Below the pieces are notes generated by a model. It saw nothing but the letters and a program-made list of their open reading frames with translations, was not told where the DNA came from and ran no database searches. Shown piece after piece: positions 1 to 7,499 of a stretch of 33,380 nucleotides of DNA; the first letter of the stretch is position 1; each line of letters opens with the position of its first letter. The translations under genes and the position numbers were made by a program. The DNA is from Spirochaetales bacterium (GTDB taxonomy: Bacteria; Spirochaetota; Spirochaetia; SZUA-6; RPPD01), in the NCBI GenBank assembly GCA_016934415.1, contig JAFGSW010000051.1:1-33380 (forward strand), in the 5' to 3' direction.

Positions 1-1
1 C

Positions 2-97
2 ACCAATACCGCCCTGTATGCGAACGGCAGGTGCGGCGGCGGCTCCAGAAGCGAATGGATGCACTGCAACGGCTACATCGGATTCGGGAACATTTAA
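2..97 (+). CDS. 3' end of an unidentified gene (partial)
   Basis: The window opens inside a reading frame that ends at TAA 95-97. The 31 visible residues are Gly-rich with two Cys (GRCGGGSRSEWMHCNGYIG). They are too few to assign a family, and another frame stays open past this point. The call rests mainly on position: a strong intrinsic terminator begins 20 bp after the stop, as expected for the end of a transcription unit. It is not a recognisable nqrA C-terminus. Confidence 0.35.
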   Translation, partial: TNTALYANGRCGGGSRSEWMHCNGYIGFGNI

Positions 98-117
98 CGT
101 CCTCGATGACAGCGTTA

Positions 118-153
118 CGCCCCTCACTTCGTATGGTGAGGGGCGTTTTTTTT
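118..153 (+). terminator. Rho-independent terminator
   Basis: A perfect 10-bp stem (CGCCCCTCAC / GTGAGGGGCG) with an 8-nt loop is followed by eight T. It closes the upstream transcription unit, so the nqr genes must start from their own promoter. Confidence 0.93.
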
Positions 154-205
154 GGATGACGGTTCAAATCATTCCGCCGGATACCGTCTTTTTTCCACCC
201 CTCGC

Positions 206-234
206 TTGCATCGGGATTTTTTACCTGCTAAAAT
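206..234 (+). promoter_or_regulatory. sigma70-type promoter of the nqr operon
   Basis: TTGCAT and TAAAAT are separated by exactly 17 bp, just after the upstream terminator and about 25 bp before the nqrB start. The predicted transcript therefore begins with nqrB. Confidence 0.6.
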
Positions 235-256
235 CCGACGTGAAACGAGGAAAGGC

Positions 257-1156
257 ATGCTTTTTTTCAAAAGACAGGTCATGATGAGACGGGTGCTCAT
301 CGCCTTGATCCCCGTCTACGGATTCGCCGTATACCTGTACGGTCTCCGTCTCGTTATTCTGACGGCCGTGGTCGTGCCCGCCGCCGTGATCACGGAATAT
401 CTTTTCGAGCGCATCCGGACCCCGCGGGGAAAAAAGGCTTCCGTGAGCGAGGCCGTCTTCGTCACGGCCTTCCTCTTCCTCCTCTCGCTGGATCCGGGAA
501 TTCCGTTCTGGGTGGCGCTCATCGGCATCGTTTTCGCCGTGGTCATCGGCAAGGAGGTTTTCGGCGGTTTCGGCCGTAATGTTTTCAACCCCGCCTTAAG
601 CGGCCGCTTGTTCGTCTATATCGCCTTTCCCAACCTCACCGCCGCCTTCCTGTCCGCGGGCAATTTCGGCGTGGATGCCGTCTCCGCGGCCACGCCGCTC
701 GGTCTCCTCCGTGCGGGAAAAAACGTCGATCTCGTCTCGCTCGTCACGGGGATTCACCCGGGCTCTTTCGGAGAAAGCGCCATCGTCCTGATTTTCGCCG
801 CCGCCGTGTTTCTGGTTGTCACCAAAACGGCGAGCTATCGGATCATGATCTCCACGCTGGCCGGGGCGCTGGCCCTCACCGTCTTGCTCTGGGCGGCGGG
901 CGTGAGCCAGGCCTTTCCCCCGCTGGAGGCGATGCTCTCGGGAAGCATTTTCTTCGCCGCGGTGTTTTACGCCACGGACCCCGTCTCCGCCCCCAAGGGC
1001 CGCCTCTCCCAATGGATCTATGGAGTGGTCATCGGCGCGGCCGCCGTACTCATCCGCCAGTTCTCGCTCTTCACGGAAGGCACGAGCTTCGCCGTGCTTC
1101 TCGGCAACATGTTCGCCCCGCTCTTCGATCATATTTTCAGGAAGAAACCGGCATGA
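257..1156 (+). CDS. nqrB: Na+-NQR subunit B / RnfD-type integral membrane flavoprotein
   Basis: This is a membrane subunit of the sodium-translocating NADH:quinone oxidoreductase. In this family it carries a covalently bound FMN and takes part in sodium translocation. The 299-residue protein is a series of membrane helices with the signatures GKEVFGGFGRNVFNPALSGR (about 99-118), the FMN-attachment motif VSAATPLG with the acceptor Thr near 146, and FYATDPVSAPKG (about 237-248). The ATG at 257 is chosen over an in-frame ATG at 152 because it follows GAGGAAAGG and the promoter, whereas 152 lies in the terminator's T tract. The protein is nearer to RnfD in length than to Vibrio NqrB (about 415), lacking the long N-terminus. 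Assignment to NQR rather than RNF rests on the nqrF at the end of the operon. Its stop overlaps the nqrC start (ATGA). Confidence 0.88.
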   Translation: MLFFKRQVMMRRVLIALIPVYGFAVYLYGLRLVILTAVVVPAAVITEYLFERIRTPRGKKASVSEAVFVTAFLFLLSLDPGIPFWVALIGIVFAVVIGKEVFGGFGRNVFNPALSGRLFVYIAFPNLTAAFLSAGNFGVDAVSAATPLGLLRAGKNVDLVSLVTGIHPGSFGESAIVLIFAAAVFLVVTKTASYRIMISTLAGALALTVLLWAAGVSQAFPPLEAMLSGSIFFAAVFYATDPVSAPKGRLSQWIYGVVIGAAAVLIRQFSLFTEGTSFAVLLGNMFAPLFDHIFRKKPA

Positions 1157-1830
1157 ACACGCAAGGCAAGATCTACACCGTCGTCTTCATGTTTCTCATC
1201 AGCCTGGTGTTCGTTTTTGCCCTCTCCCTGGTCAACAGCGCGCTTGCCGGACAGGTGGAGAGGAACGGCCGGATCTCGCAAGCACGGGCCATTCTCAACG
1301 CGATGGGTTTTTCATACACCGGCGACGCGGAGGCGCTCACGCTCTTCAATTCCCAGGTCGCCCCGTTCACCCCCCCGGCCGGGACGGCCGCCGGAGGGGA
1401 CGTCTATTACCGGGCTCAAAAAAACGGGCAGCCGATTTATGCCGCCATCTCCAGCGGTCCGGGGCTTTGGGGCACGATCAGATTCGCGGTGGCCGTGAAC
1501 TCGGACGTCACCGAGACGCTGGGGATCGACATCATCTCCCAGAACGAAACCCCGGGCCTGGGGGGACGCATCGACGAGGCGTGGTTCAAGGCGCAGTTCA
1601 AGGGCGAAGCGCTCAATTCCGCCGGCCGGATCACCGTGGGGCCGGCGGGAACGGGAGACGCCAACCTCTCCAACGGCCGGTTTGACGCGATCACCGGCGC
1701 GAGCCTCACCTCGCATCTGTTCGACGTCATGCTCAACACGGCGCTTGCGCGGCTGCGGACGATCCTGACCGGCGCCCCCGCCGGAAGCGGCGTCCCGGCG
1801 GGCGGGAACGACAGTGGAGGCCGGCAATGA
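1153..1830 (+). CDS. nqrC: Na+-NQR subunit C / RnfG-type FMN protein
   Basis: This subunit has one N-terminal transmembrane anchor and a periplasmic FMN domain, and carries a covalent FMN in the NQR/RNF electron path. The 225-residue product has a single hydrophobic helix at about 8-33. The conserved SQNETPGLGGR lies at about 129-139, and the flavin motif DAITGASLTS at about 178-187 has its acceptor Thr near 186. The C-terminus is Gly/Ala-rich and looks disordered. The start overlaps the nqrB stop and the stop overlaps the nqrD start, both ATGA, so the genes are translationally coupled. The length lies between RnfG (about 206) and Vibrio NqrC (about 257). Confidence 0.88.
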   Translation: MNTQGKIYTVVFMFLISLVFVFALSLVNSALAGQVERNGRISQARAILNAMGFSYTGDAEALTLFNSQVAPFTPPAGTAAGGDVYYRAQKNGQPIYAAISSGPGLWGTIRFAVAVNSDVTETLGIDIISQNETPGLGGRIDEAWFKAQFKGEALNSAGRITVGPAGTGDANLSNGRFDAITGASLTSHLFDVMLNTALARLRTILTGAPAGSGVPAGGNDSGGRQ

Positions 1831-2435
1831 ACACGCCCTCTTTCAAGCAGGTCACGATCCGCAACCTATGGTCGGAAAACCAGATCCTCATCCAGGTCCT
1901 GGGCATCTGCTCCACGCTCGCGGTCACCAACAATCTCATCAATACTTCCATCATGGCGCTGGGCGTGGTGTTCACCACCGGTTTTTCCAACCTGACCATC
2001 TCGTCGATCAAGACCCTCATCCCGCGCAAGGTGCGCATGATCACACAGGTCCTGATCATCGCCTTCTACGTCATCGTGGTCGACCTTGTGCTCCGCGCCT
2101 TCCTGCCTTCGGTCTCCCGCGCGCTCGGGCCCTACGTGGGCCTCATCATCACCAACTGCATCATCATGGGCCGGGCCGAGGCCTTCGCCCAAAACCAGCC
2201 GCCGCTTATCTCCTTCTGGGACGGGGTCACGGCCGGGGCCGGATACATGGCGGTGCTCCTGGTGGTCGCCTTCATCCGCGAGCTTTTAGGATTCGGCTCC
2301 CTCTACGGATTCCGCGTCATGCCGCAGGGCTTCCCCACCTGGACCATCATGCTCATGGCTCCGAGCGCGTTCTTCATCCTCGGTATCGTCATCTGGATCG
2401 CGAAGAGCGCCATGGGGAGGAAGAAGAAAGCATGA
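1827..2435 (+). CDS. nqrD: Na+-NQR subunit D
   Basis: An integral membrane subunit of 202 residues and about six helices, of the NqrD/RnfE family. It contains QVLGICSTLAVT (about 28-39) and IITNCIIMGRAEAFA (about 108-122). The Cys in these two motifs correspond to the family Cys that, together with two in NqrE, hold an intramembrane iron centre between the subunits. FIRELLGFGSLYG near 150 is also typical. The sequence resembles classical NqrD more than RnfE. The start overlaps the nqrC stop, and a gap of about 58 bp follows before nqrE. Confidence 0.92.
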   Translation: MNTPSFKQVTIRNLWSENQILIQVLGICSTLAVTNNLINTSIMALGVVFTTGFSNLTISSIKTLIPRKVRMITQVLIIAFYVIVVDLVLRAFLPSVSRALGPYVGLIITNCIIMGRAEAFAQNQPPLISFWDGVTAGAGYMAVLLVVAFIRELLGFGSLYGFRVMPQGFPTWTIMLMAPSAFFILGIVIWIAKSAMGRKKKA

Positions 2436-2493
2436 AACCGATGTTCCCCCGTACCGCCGCACGCATCGCCTTTTTTCCCGGGGAGGATAGGAT

Positions 2494-3090
2494 ATGAATG
2501 CGCCAGCCTTGAGCCCGATCGTCCTGCTCTTCGCCGCCGTCTTCACGAGCAACATCCTCCTGTCGAACTTCCTGGGGATGTGCTCGTTCATTTCCATTTC
2601 CGGCAACATCAAGTCCTCGAACGGGCTGGGCATCGCGGTCATCCTCGTCATGACCATCTCTTCCGCCATCAACTGGTTTATCGACCGCTTCATCATGCTA
2701 CCTCTCGGCCTCGGGTTCTTGAGCTTCATCGTCTTCATCATGGTCATCGCGGCCACGGTGCAGATCCTGGAGATGGTGATCGAGCGAATCTCCCCGGCGC
2801 TCTACATGGCGCTCGGGATCTTCCTCCCCCTCATCACGGTCAACTGCGCCATCCTGGGCGTGGTGCTCTTCATCCAGATCAGGCACTATACCTTCCTGCA
2901 AGCCCTTCTCTTCGGCTTCGGTTCGGGGGTGGGCTGGTGGCTCGCCATCCTGGCCCTGGCCGCCATCCGGGCCAAGGTGGACAAGTCGCCCGTTCCCTCC
3001 GGCCTCAAGGGACCCGGCATCACGCTCATCACCATCGGGCTCATGGCCATGGCCTTCCTCGGATTCTCCGGCATGCTGGCCGTGCAGTAA
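2494..3090 (+). CDS. nqrE: Na+-NQR subunit E
   Basis: An integral membrane subunit of 198 residues, the same length as Vibrio NqrE, with inverted topology relative to NqrD. Family signatures are SNFLGMCSFISISGN (about 24-38), VQILEMVIERISPALY, and LGIFLPLITVNCAILGV (about 103-119). The two conserved Cys partner those of NqrD. The end (GPGITLITIGLMAMAFLGFSG) matches the family C-terminus. The ATG follows GGGGAGGATAGGAT. The stop is 10 bp before the nqrF GTG. Confidence 0.93.
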   Translation: MNAPALSPIVLLFAAVFTSNILLSNFLGMCSFISISGNIKSSNGLGIAVILVMTISSAINWFIDRFIMLPLGLGFLSFIVFIMVIAATVQILEMVIERISPALYMALGIFLPLITVNCAILGVVLFIQIRHYTFLQALLFGFGSGVGWWLAILALAAIRAKVDKSPVPSGLKGPGITLITIGLMAMAFLGFSGMLAVQ

Positions 3091-3100
3091 GGGAGGAATC

Positions 3101-4219
3101 GTGCCGCTCGTCATCGTCGCCACCCTCGTCGTCTCCTCGATGAGCGCCGTGCTCGCGTTGGTCATCGTCCTCGTCGACCTGGTGGTCAACAACTACGGCG
3201 AGGTGAAGATCGACGTCAACGACGGCGCCAAGACCCTCACCGTCAAGGGCGGCTCTTCGCTCCTTTCCACCCTGGGCGGAGAAGGCATCTTCATCCCCTC
3301 CTCGTGCGGCGGACGGGCCACCTGCGGCGTGTGCAAGGTGCGCGTCGCCTCCGACGTGGGCCCGCACCTCCCCACGGAGCTTCCCTTCATGAGCGGGGCG
3401 GAGATCAAGGACAACATCCGCCTTTCCTGCCAGATCAAGGTGAAGGCCGACATCAAAATCGTCATCCCCGAGGAGCTCTTCGCCATCCAGCGCCACCGCG
3501 CCCGGGTGGCGGAGATCGTCGATCTCACCTACGACACCAAGCTCATCCGCTTCTCCCTGCTCGAGCCGGCCGAGATGAAATTCACGTCCGGCCAGTTCGC
3601 GCAGATCGTGGTCCCTCCCTACGAGCGGGTGCGGGAGGAGACGGTCCGCGCCTATTCCTTCGCCTCCACCCCGGCTCGCCCGAACGAAGTGGAGTTCATC
3701 GTGCGCCTGGTGCCTGGGGGCACGGCCACCACCTACCTCCACAAGCACCTGGCGGTCGGGCAGGAGCTGGCCGTGGTGGGGCCGATGGGAGAGTTCCGCC
3801 TCCACGACAACGAGGCGGCCATGATCTGCATCGCCGGCGGCTCGGGCATGGCGCCGATCAAATCCATCCTCTTCGACATGCGCGAGCGCGGGATCGGCAA
3901 ACCCGCCGTCTGGTATTTCTTCGGGGCCGTCTCGAAGCGCGACCTCTATCTCGTCGATCTCTTCCGCGAGCTCGAGGCCTCCTGGCCCTCCTTCCACTTC
4001 GTGCCCGCCCTGTCCGCCCCGCTCCCCGATGACCATTGGGACGGCGAGACCGGGCTGGTCACCACGGTCACGAAGAAATACATGGACGAAAAAATGGACA
4101 AGAGCGCGCCCAAGGAGGCGTATCTCTGCGGCAGCCCGGGAATGATCGACGCCTCCGTCGCGTTATTGAAATCCGAGGGGATTCCCGAGGATAAAATCTA
4201 CTACGACAAATTTTCCTGA
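3101..4219 (+). CDS. nqrF: Na+-NQR subunit F, NADH-oxidising FAD/2Fe-2S reductase
   Basis: The input module of the NQR complex: it oxidises NADH through FAD and passes electrons to a [2Fe-2S] cluster. The 372-residue protein has an N-terminal membrane helix (about 3-30) and a ferredoxin domain with C69, C75, C78 and C110 (CGGRATCGVC then LSC). The FAD-binding RAYSFAST follows, then the NADH-binding AGGSGMAPIKS, YLCGSPGMI, and a C-terminal YYDKFS. The GTG start is supported by GGGAGG five bases upstream. It is somewhat shorter than Vibrio NqrF (about 408). Its presence, with no rnfB or rnfC, identifies the operon as NQR-like. The unknown gene at 4233 starts 13 bp later and is probably co-transcribed. 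Confidence 0.94.
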   Translation: MPLVIVATLVVSSMSAVLALVIVLVDLVVNNYGEVKIDVNDGAKTLTVKGGSSLLSTLGGEGIFIPSSCGGRATCGVCKVRVASDVGPHLPTELPFMSGAEIKDNIRLSCQIKVKADIKIVIPEELFAIQRHRARVAEIVDLTYDTKLIRFSLLEPAEMKFTSGQFAQIVVPPYERVREETVRAYSFASTPARPNEVEFIVRLVPGGTATTYLHKHLAVGQELAVVGPMGEFRLHDNEAAMICIAGGSGMAPIKSILFDMRERGIGKPAVWYFFGAVSKRDLYLVDLFRELEASWPSFHFVPALSAPLPDDHWDGETGLVTTVTKKYMDEKMDKSAPKEAYLCGSPGMIDASVALLKSEGIPEDKIYYDKFS

Positions 4220-4232
4220 GAAGGAGCCCGCC

Positions 4233-4682
4233 ATGAAAATGTCACCGGAAGACAAGCGCGCAAGCGAAGCCATGGCCCCGGGAGGAATCTCCCGGGAAGG
4301 CTTCTTCGGAACCGACAACCGGCCCCTGCCGGACATCGTCCAGGCGGACGAGGAGGAGATGCGCAGGCGGGGGCTCGATTTCGAGGACGTGGCCGAAATG
4401 CTCCGGCGTCTCATCAAGGAAGGCGGACGCGGGTTCGAGTCGCCAGTCACGGTGGACGGAAAATGGAGCGTGACGGTGGAGGAGGCGCGGGGACTCGTCC
4501 CCTGCCCCTACCGCGACGGCTGTTATCCCAAAAGCCGGGTCGTCATCGTCCGGCTCGACAACGGCCTGCGTCTCCTCACCACCGACCTGGCGGTGCATCT
4601 CTGCGCCGTCCATCACTTTCTCCAGGGGCGCGGATCGCCTTTTCGTATGGAGCCGGAGCTTCTGTCCCAGTTATTCGCCTGA
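4233..4682 (+). CDS. Unknown protein with Cys/His-rich C-terminal half, paralogue of the next gene
   Basis: I do not recognise this 149-residue family. It has no signal peptide or membrane helix. After a charged helical N-terminal half (ADEEEMRRRGLDFEDVAEML, about 39-58), the C-terminal half has VPCPYRDGCYPKSR (Cys91, Cys97) and DLAVHLCAVHHFLQGRG (His122, Cys124, His127, His128). This arrangement is compatible with metal binding or thiol chemistry, though that is inference. It begins 13 bp after nqrF behind AAGGAG, so it is very probably part of the nqr transcript. The next gene is a diverged tandem copy in which Cys91 is replaced by an in-frame UGA. Confidence 0.8.
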   Translation: MKMSPEDKRASEAMAPGGISREGFFGTDNRPLPDIVQADEEEMRRRGLDFEDVAEMLRRLIKEGGRGFESPVTVDGKWSVTVEEARGLVPCPYRDGCYPKSRVVIVRLDNGLRLLTTDLAVHLCAVHHFLQGRGSPFRMEPELLSQLFA

Positions 4683-4737
4683 TGGGGGACCGATCGAACC
4701 GCCGACCGCGGAAGGCGAAACCGGCACAATACTACGC

Positions 4738-5319
4738 ATGAGCGTCACTATAGATATCAACCGTTCCAAACGCGCCGTCGCCGCCGAACCGGGACGCGAC
4801 CTGCTTTCCGCCCTGGCCGACGAGGCCGAGATGGCGGCTCTGGGCGTGACCTTCGAGGCCGCGGCGGCAAAGCTCGGCCGGGTGACCGTCGACCGGACCT
4901 TCACGGTCCTGACCGAGGAGGCGCGCGGCGCCGTGGTCTGACCGTACGAGGATTTCCGCTCCGCCAAATGCACGGCGATCGTCACCCGCCTCGAGACCGG
5001 CCGCGCCCTCGTCGTAAGCGACCTCTCGCTCCACCTCCTCGCCACCCACCACTTTCTGCAGGGGCGCGGCTCCCATTTTCGGCTGGAGCCGAGGGATCTA
5101 AAGGAAGTGCTGGGGCTGTGGGAATCTACGGTTAAGGTGTGGAATCGGAAAAGAAAGTCATGGCGAGATGAAGCCTCCCCTGAGAGGATGTCGAGGGGAA
5201 CCATGACCGGCAATTACATCCGGTCAACACTTTGGATGGTTTGGCTAAGGGTCTCAGGCTGTTTTTTCCACACCCCAATTCCTCCAACTAAATCTATAAA
5301 GATCATTCGTTTTTTATAG
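4738..5319 (+). CDS. Paralogue of the 4233 gene with in-frame UGA at the Cys position: candidate selenoprotein (or decaying copy)
   Basis: The frame from ATG 4738 meets TGA at 4939-4941 (codon 68) and then continues open to 5319. Residues on both sides of the TGA align with the upstream paralogue. Before it, ADEAEMAALGVTFE pairs with ADEEEMRRRGLDFE, and TEEARGAVV pairs with VEEARGLVP. After it, PYEDFRSAK and LSLHLLATHHFLQGRGSHFR pair with PYRDGCYPK and LAVHLCAVHHFLQGRGSPFR. The TGA sits exactly on Cys91 of the paralogue. Differences downstream are largely synonymous (the HHFLQGRGS block is written with different third bases), implying selection on protein sequence beyond the UGA. Selenocysteine insertion is the attractive reading. 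Against it, no clear SECIS hairpin is visible, the start lacks a good Shine-Dalgarno, and the paralogue's terminal stop is missing, leaving an odd tail after about 5115. A nonsense-mutated pseudogene remains possible. Confidence 0.55.
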
Positions 5320-5346
5320 ACAAACGGTAATAAATTACCGTATAAT
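5317..5346 (+). promoter_or_regulatory. Promoter with palindromic operator for the lipoprotein gene
   Basis: TAGACA (5317-5322) and a perfect TATAAT (5341-5346) are 18 bp apart. The spacer is almost entirely an 8-bp perfect inverted repeat, ACGGTAAT-AA-ATTACCGT (5324-5341), reaching into the -10 box. A dimeric repressor bound there would block RNA polymerase. The cognate regulator is not identifiable. Confidence 0.6.
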
Positions 5347-5383
5347 CATTTGTTTTAAAAACCCAAATAATGGAGGTTATCTC

Positions 5384-6142
5384 ATGAGAAAAAACAAGCT
5401 CAGTATTATTATACTGTCCTTTGTCGCCGCAGGGTTGCTCATTCTTTTAAGCGCGTGTCCGGCCCCAACGGCGCCCTCACCGTCGCCTTCGCCGTCTCCG
5501 AGTCCGTCTCCCACGCCGACGCCGATACTCGTATTTTATGGACCCGAATGGCCGAGTCCGGCCGACCCGAGCTATGCCTATACGGACAGCGGCGATAATC
5601 CCGTGGCCGAGGCGGATGCGGGCCGGCAAGCCGGTCTGGCCGGGGGTCTCGTCATCAATTATTCCAGCTTCACCTTGTCCGCGGTGAACGATCTCTGGTG
5701 GGCATTCGAAGCTGCCTATCCCCCCCAGCTTTCATTTACGGGATCATCATGGGAACATGAGGAAACACTGATATTCAATCTCGGCGAATCCAAACTCGGC
5801 ACAGGGGTCGCCGTGTGGACGGGAACAATCGGACTCAGCTATTATGACGGCGGCCTGATCACAACCATGGTGCCGGTGAGATGCACGGTCACCGTGTCAG
5901 GGGCCGGCGCCTCGACGTTTACCGCAGCGAACGATGTTCATGACCTCTACTCCAATCTGGACACTTCGGTCGGGGCATTGGCGCCCGTCACCGGCGATAT
6001 GAATGCCACCGTTCTTTTCGAAACTTACTTCAACTCATCATGGCAACCGGCGGCCGAGCTTTTTGAAAATCTAAGCACGCAAGGCACGGATCAGTGCATG
6101 ATCTCGTTCGGCCCGGCTTTTGCTTATACCGTTTACGAATGA
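5384..6142 (+). CDS. Predicted lipoprotein with Ser-Pro linker, unknown function
   Basis: A 252-residue envelope lipoprotein. It starts with a basic n-region (MRKNKL), a hydrophobic stretch and a lipobox LLSAC (Cys about 25). A low-complexity tether of alternating Ser/Thr-Pro (about 27-47) follows, and then a globular domain rich in aromatic residues and beta-strand patterns. I do not recognise the domain. There are two further Cys, near 167 and 239, that could form a disulphide. The Shine-Dalgarno is TGGAGG, 8 bp before the ATG. It appears monocistronic, with its own promoter/operator and terminator. Confidence 0.85.
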   Translation: MRKNKLSIIILSFVAAGLLILLSACPAPTAPSPSPSPSPSPSPTPTPILVFYGPEWPSPADPSYAYTDSGDNPVAEADAGRQAGLAGGLVINYSSFTLSAVNDLWWAFEAAYPPQLSFTGSSWEHEETLIFNLGESKLGTGVAVWTGTIGLSYYDGGLITTMVPVRCTVTVSGAGASTFTAANDVHDLYSNLDTSVGALAPVTGDMNATVLFETYFNSSWQPAAELFENLSTQGTDQCMISFGPAFAYTVYE

Positions 6143-6158
6143 ACACCCTTCGCAGGGT

Positions 6159-7253
6159 TCAAGCCGCGTTTCCGCGAGGAACGCGGTTTTTTTTGGCGGC
6201 GAGGGCGCGGAAACCCAGGAGAATGGCGGGGGCGGCGGCGACGGCGATAATCCCGAGCAGCAGACGCGGCAGGCCGGTTGCGAGCGGGAAGAACGAATCG
6301 AACATCAGCCACCCCCCGGCGACGGCCAGACCGATCCCGAGCATGAACACAGGCACGGCCGGAAGCGGTCTTTCCCCGCCGGCCTCGCCCAAAAGCGGCC
6401 CTGCCGCCAGAAAACTCGCGACCAGGCCGACGACGATCCCCGTCACGGGAGAATTCTCTCCCAGGCTCGCGAACACCCCGCCCGAGATAATCCAAAAATA
6501 AAACGCCGCCAAGAAAAAAAATAAAAATGCTTTGGGCGACGCAAAAGCGCGCCGTTTTCCGATGAACCATGCGGCGAGCGCCCCTCCAATACCCAAACCT
6601 GCCTGCGCACAGAGTACGGCGCAGAAGCCGAAAAGGGCCGGATCGCCAAAATATCGCCAGGCGACCGGGCGGACGTTCCACAGACTGACGGTCACGTCCC
6701 GATCGGCCGGCCCGATTTTGCCGCTCTCGAGTCTCCCCAGGATCCAGGCTTCGTTTTCGAGCGGGATCGCATACTCGCGGAATTGGTACACGTCCCCGTC
6801 GATCCTTCTCTCGAATTCCTTCCGGAGCTCGAGATTTTCATACGCCGTCCCGACGGAGGGGATGGACAAACGGGCGGTCCCGAGACGCAGGACGAGCGGC
6901 CCGGTTTTGGCGTCGCTGTCGTTCAGGTACCAAACCCGCCTTATATCGCCGTCGCTGTCTTCCTCCCAATCGCCCTTCCACTTCTCCACGCGGTAATACA
7001 GGCAGCGGGTTTCCGACAGCGGCCCGACGGGCGGCTGCGCGCCCTCCGCGAGCGCGAGCGAGCCGGTAAGCCAGACGATGTCGCCTTCATGCCGGGAGAG
7101 CTCCGCGCCGTCGGCGAGAAGCGGAGCGGCCAGGAAACGCGAGCCCGAGGCCAGGGATCGAACGCCTTCGGAGAACAAGAAGGCCGACAGTAAAAAGAGA
7201 AGGCCGACGAGGAGGAGGGCGAGAATTGGCGGCAAAACGCGTTTCACCATCAT
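6159..7253 (-). CDS. Multi-pass membrane protein with GIDE-like extracytoplasmic domain
   Basis: A 364-residue protein with an N-terminal membrane segment (about 7-28), a soluble region of about 200 residues, and four or five hydrophobic C-terminal helices. The soluble part contains VGPLSETRCLYYRVEKWKGD, which resembles GIDE/TMEM43-type domains of prokaryotic membrane proteins. That match is from memory and moderate at best. Start: the first of two consecutive ATGs (7251-7253) is preceded by GGAGG with 8-bp spacing. A longer in-frame extension upstream lacks a ribosome site and would overlap the divergent promoter. The gene converges on the lipoprotein gene, and their 3' ends nearly touch. 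Confidence 0.72.
   Translation of the reverse strand: MMVKRVLPPILALLLVGLLFLLSAFLFSEGVRSLASGSRFLAAPLLADGAELSRHEGDIVWLTGSLALAEGAQPPVGPLSETRCLYYRVEKWKGDWEEDSDGDIRRVWYLNDSDAKTGPLVLRLGTARLSIPSVGTAYENLELRKEFERRIDGDVYQFREYAIPLENEAWILGRLESGKIGPADRDVTVSLWNVRPVAWRYFGDPALFGFCAVLCAQAGLGIGGALAAWFIGKRRAFASPKAFLFFFLAAFYFWIISGGVFASLGENSPVTGIVVGLVASFLAAGPLLGEAGGERPLPAVPVFMLGIGLAVAGGWLMFDSFFPLATGLPRLLLGIIAVAAAPAILLGFRALAAKKNRVPRGNAA
6164..6194 (+). terminator. Rho-independent terminator of the lipoprotein gene
   Basis: CCGCGTT / AACGCGG stem (6164-6170 and 6180-6186) followed by eight T. It lies inside the last codons of the convergent minus-strand gene. Confidence 0.88.
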
Positions 7254-7400
7254 GGGGACGGCCTCCGGCGCCTGTTCGAAAAAACACCGAAGACACTCTA
7301 TCACCGCCGTCGAAAATCGGCAACTGGTCGGGCGGCGATCGCCTGATTGAGATCCTTGCTCTGGTTGGTTTTCGTGAAAAACCATCTCTATGGAAATAAC

Positions 7401-7429
7401 TTGAAAATCGATTTCGAATTCGGTATTAT
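7401..7429 (+). promoter_or_regulatory. sigma70-type promoter of the isomerase gene
   Basis: TTGAAA and TATTAT with exactly 17 bp between, ending about 70 bp before the isomerase ATG. The expected leader is about 64 nt. Confidence 0.65.
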
Positions 7430-7499
7430 TGAAGCCAATAAAGGCACTTCGTTTCATACGAACCTGTCAAACAAACAACAGCTCAAAGGAAGGAAAGCC

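Noticed and set aside
152..256. N-terminal extension of nqrB from ATG 152
   Set aside because: The ATG lies in the T tract of the upstream terminator and before the predicted promoter. The ATG at 257 has the ribosome site.
257..3090. Naming the operon rnfDGEA
   Set aside because: Subunit sizes of B and C are Rnf-like, but D and E read as NqrD/NqrE and the next gene is an unmistakable NqrF. No RnfB or RnfC is present.
4939..5000. A defined bacterial SECIS hairpin after the UGA
   Set aside because: Only short or imperfect stems could be drawn (for example GAG/CUC with an 8-base loop, or CCGU/ACGG enclosing the region). None has convincing geometry, so no SECIS feature is annotated.
4738..5319. 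UGA read as Trp or Gly by an alternative genetic code
   Set aside because: Many genes in the window end in TGA directly before or overlapping the next start (nqrB, nqrC, nqrD, nqrF, nifS, rrf2), so UGA is a normal stop here.
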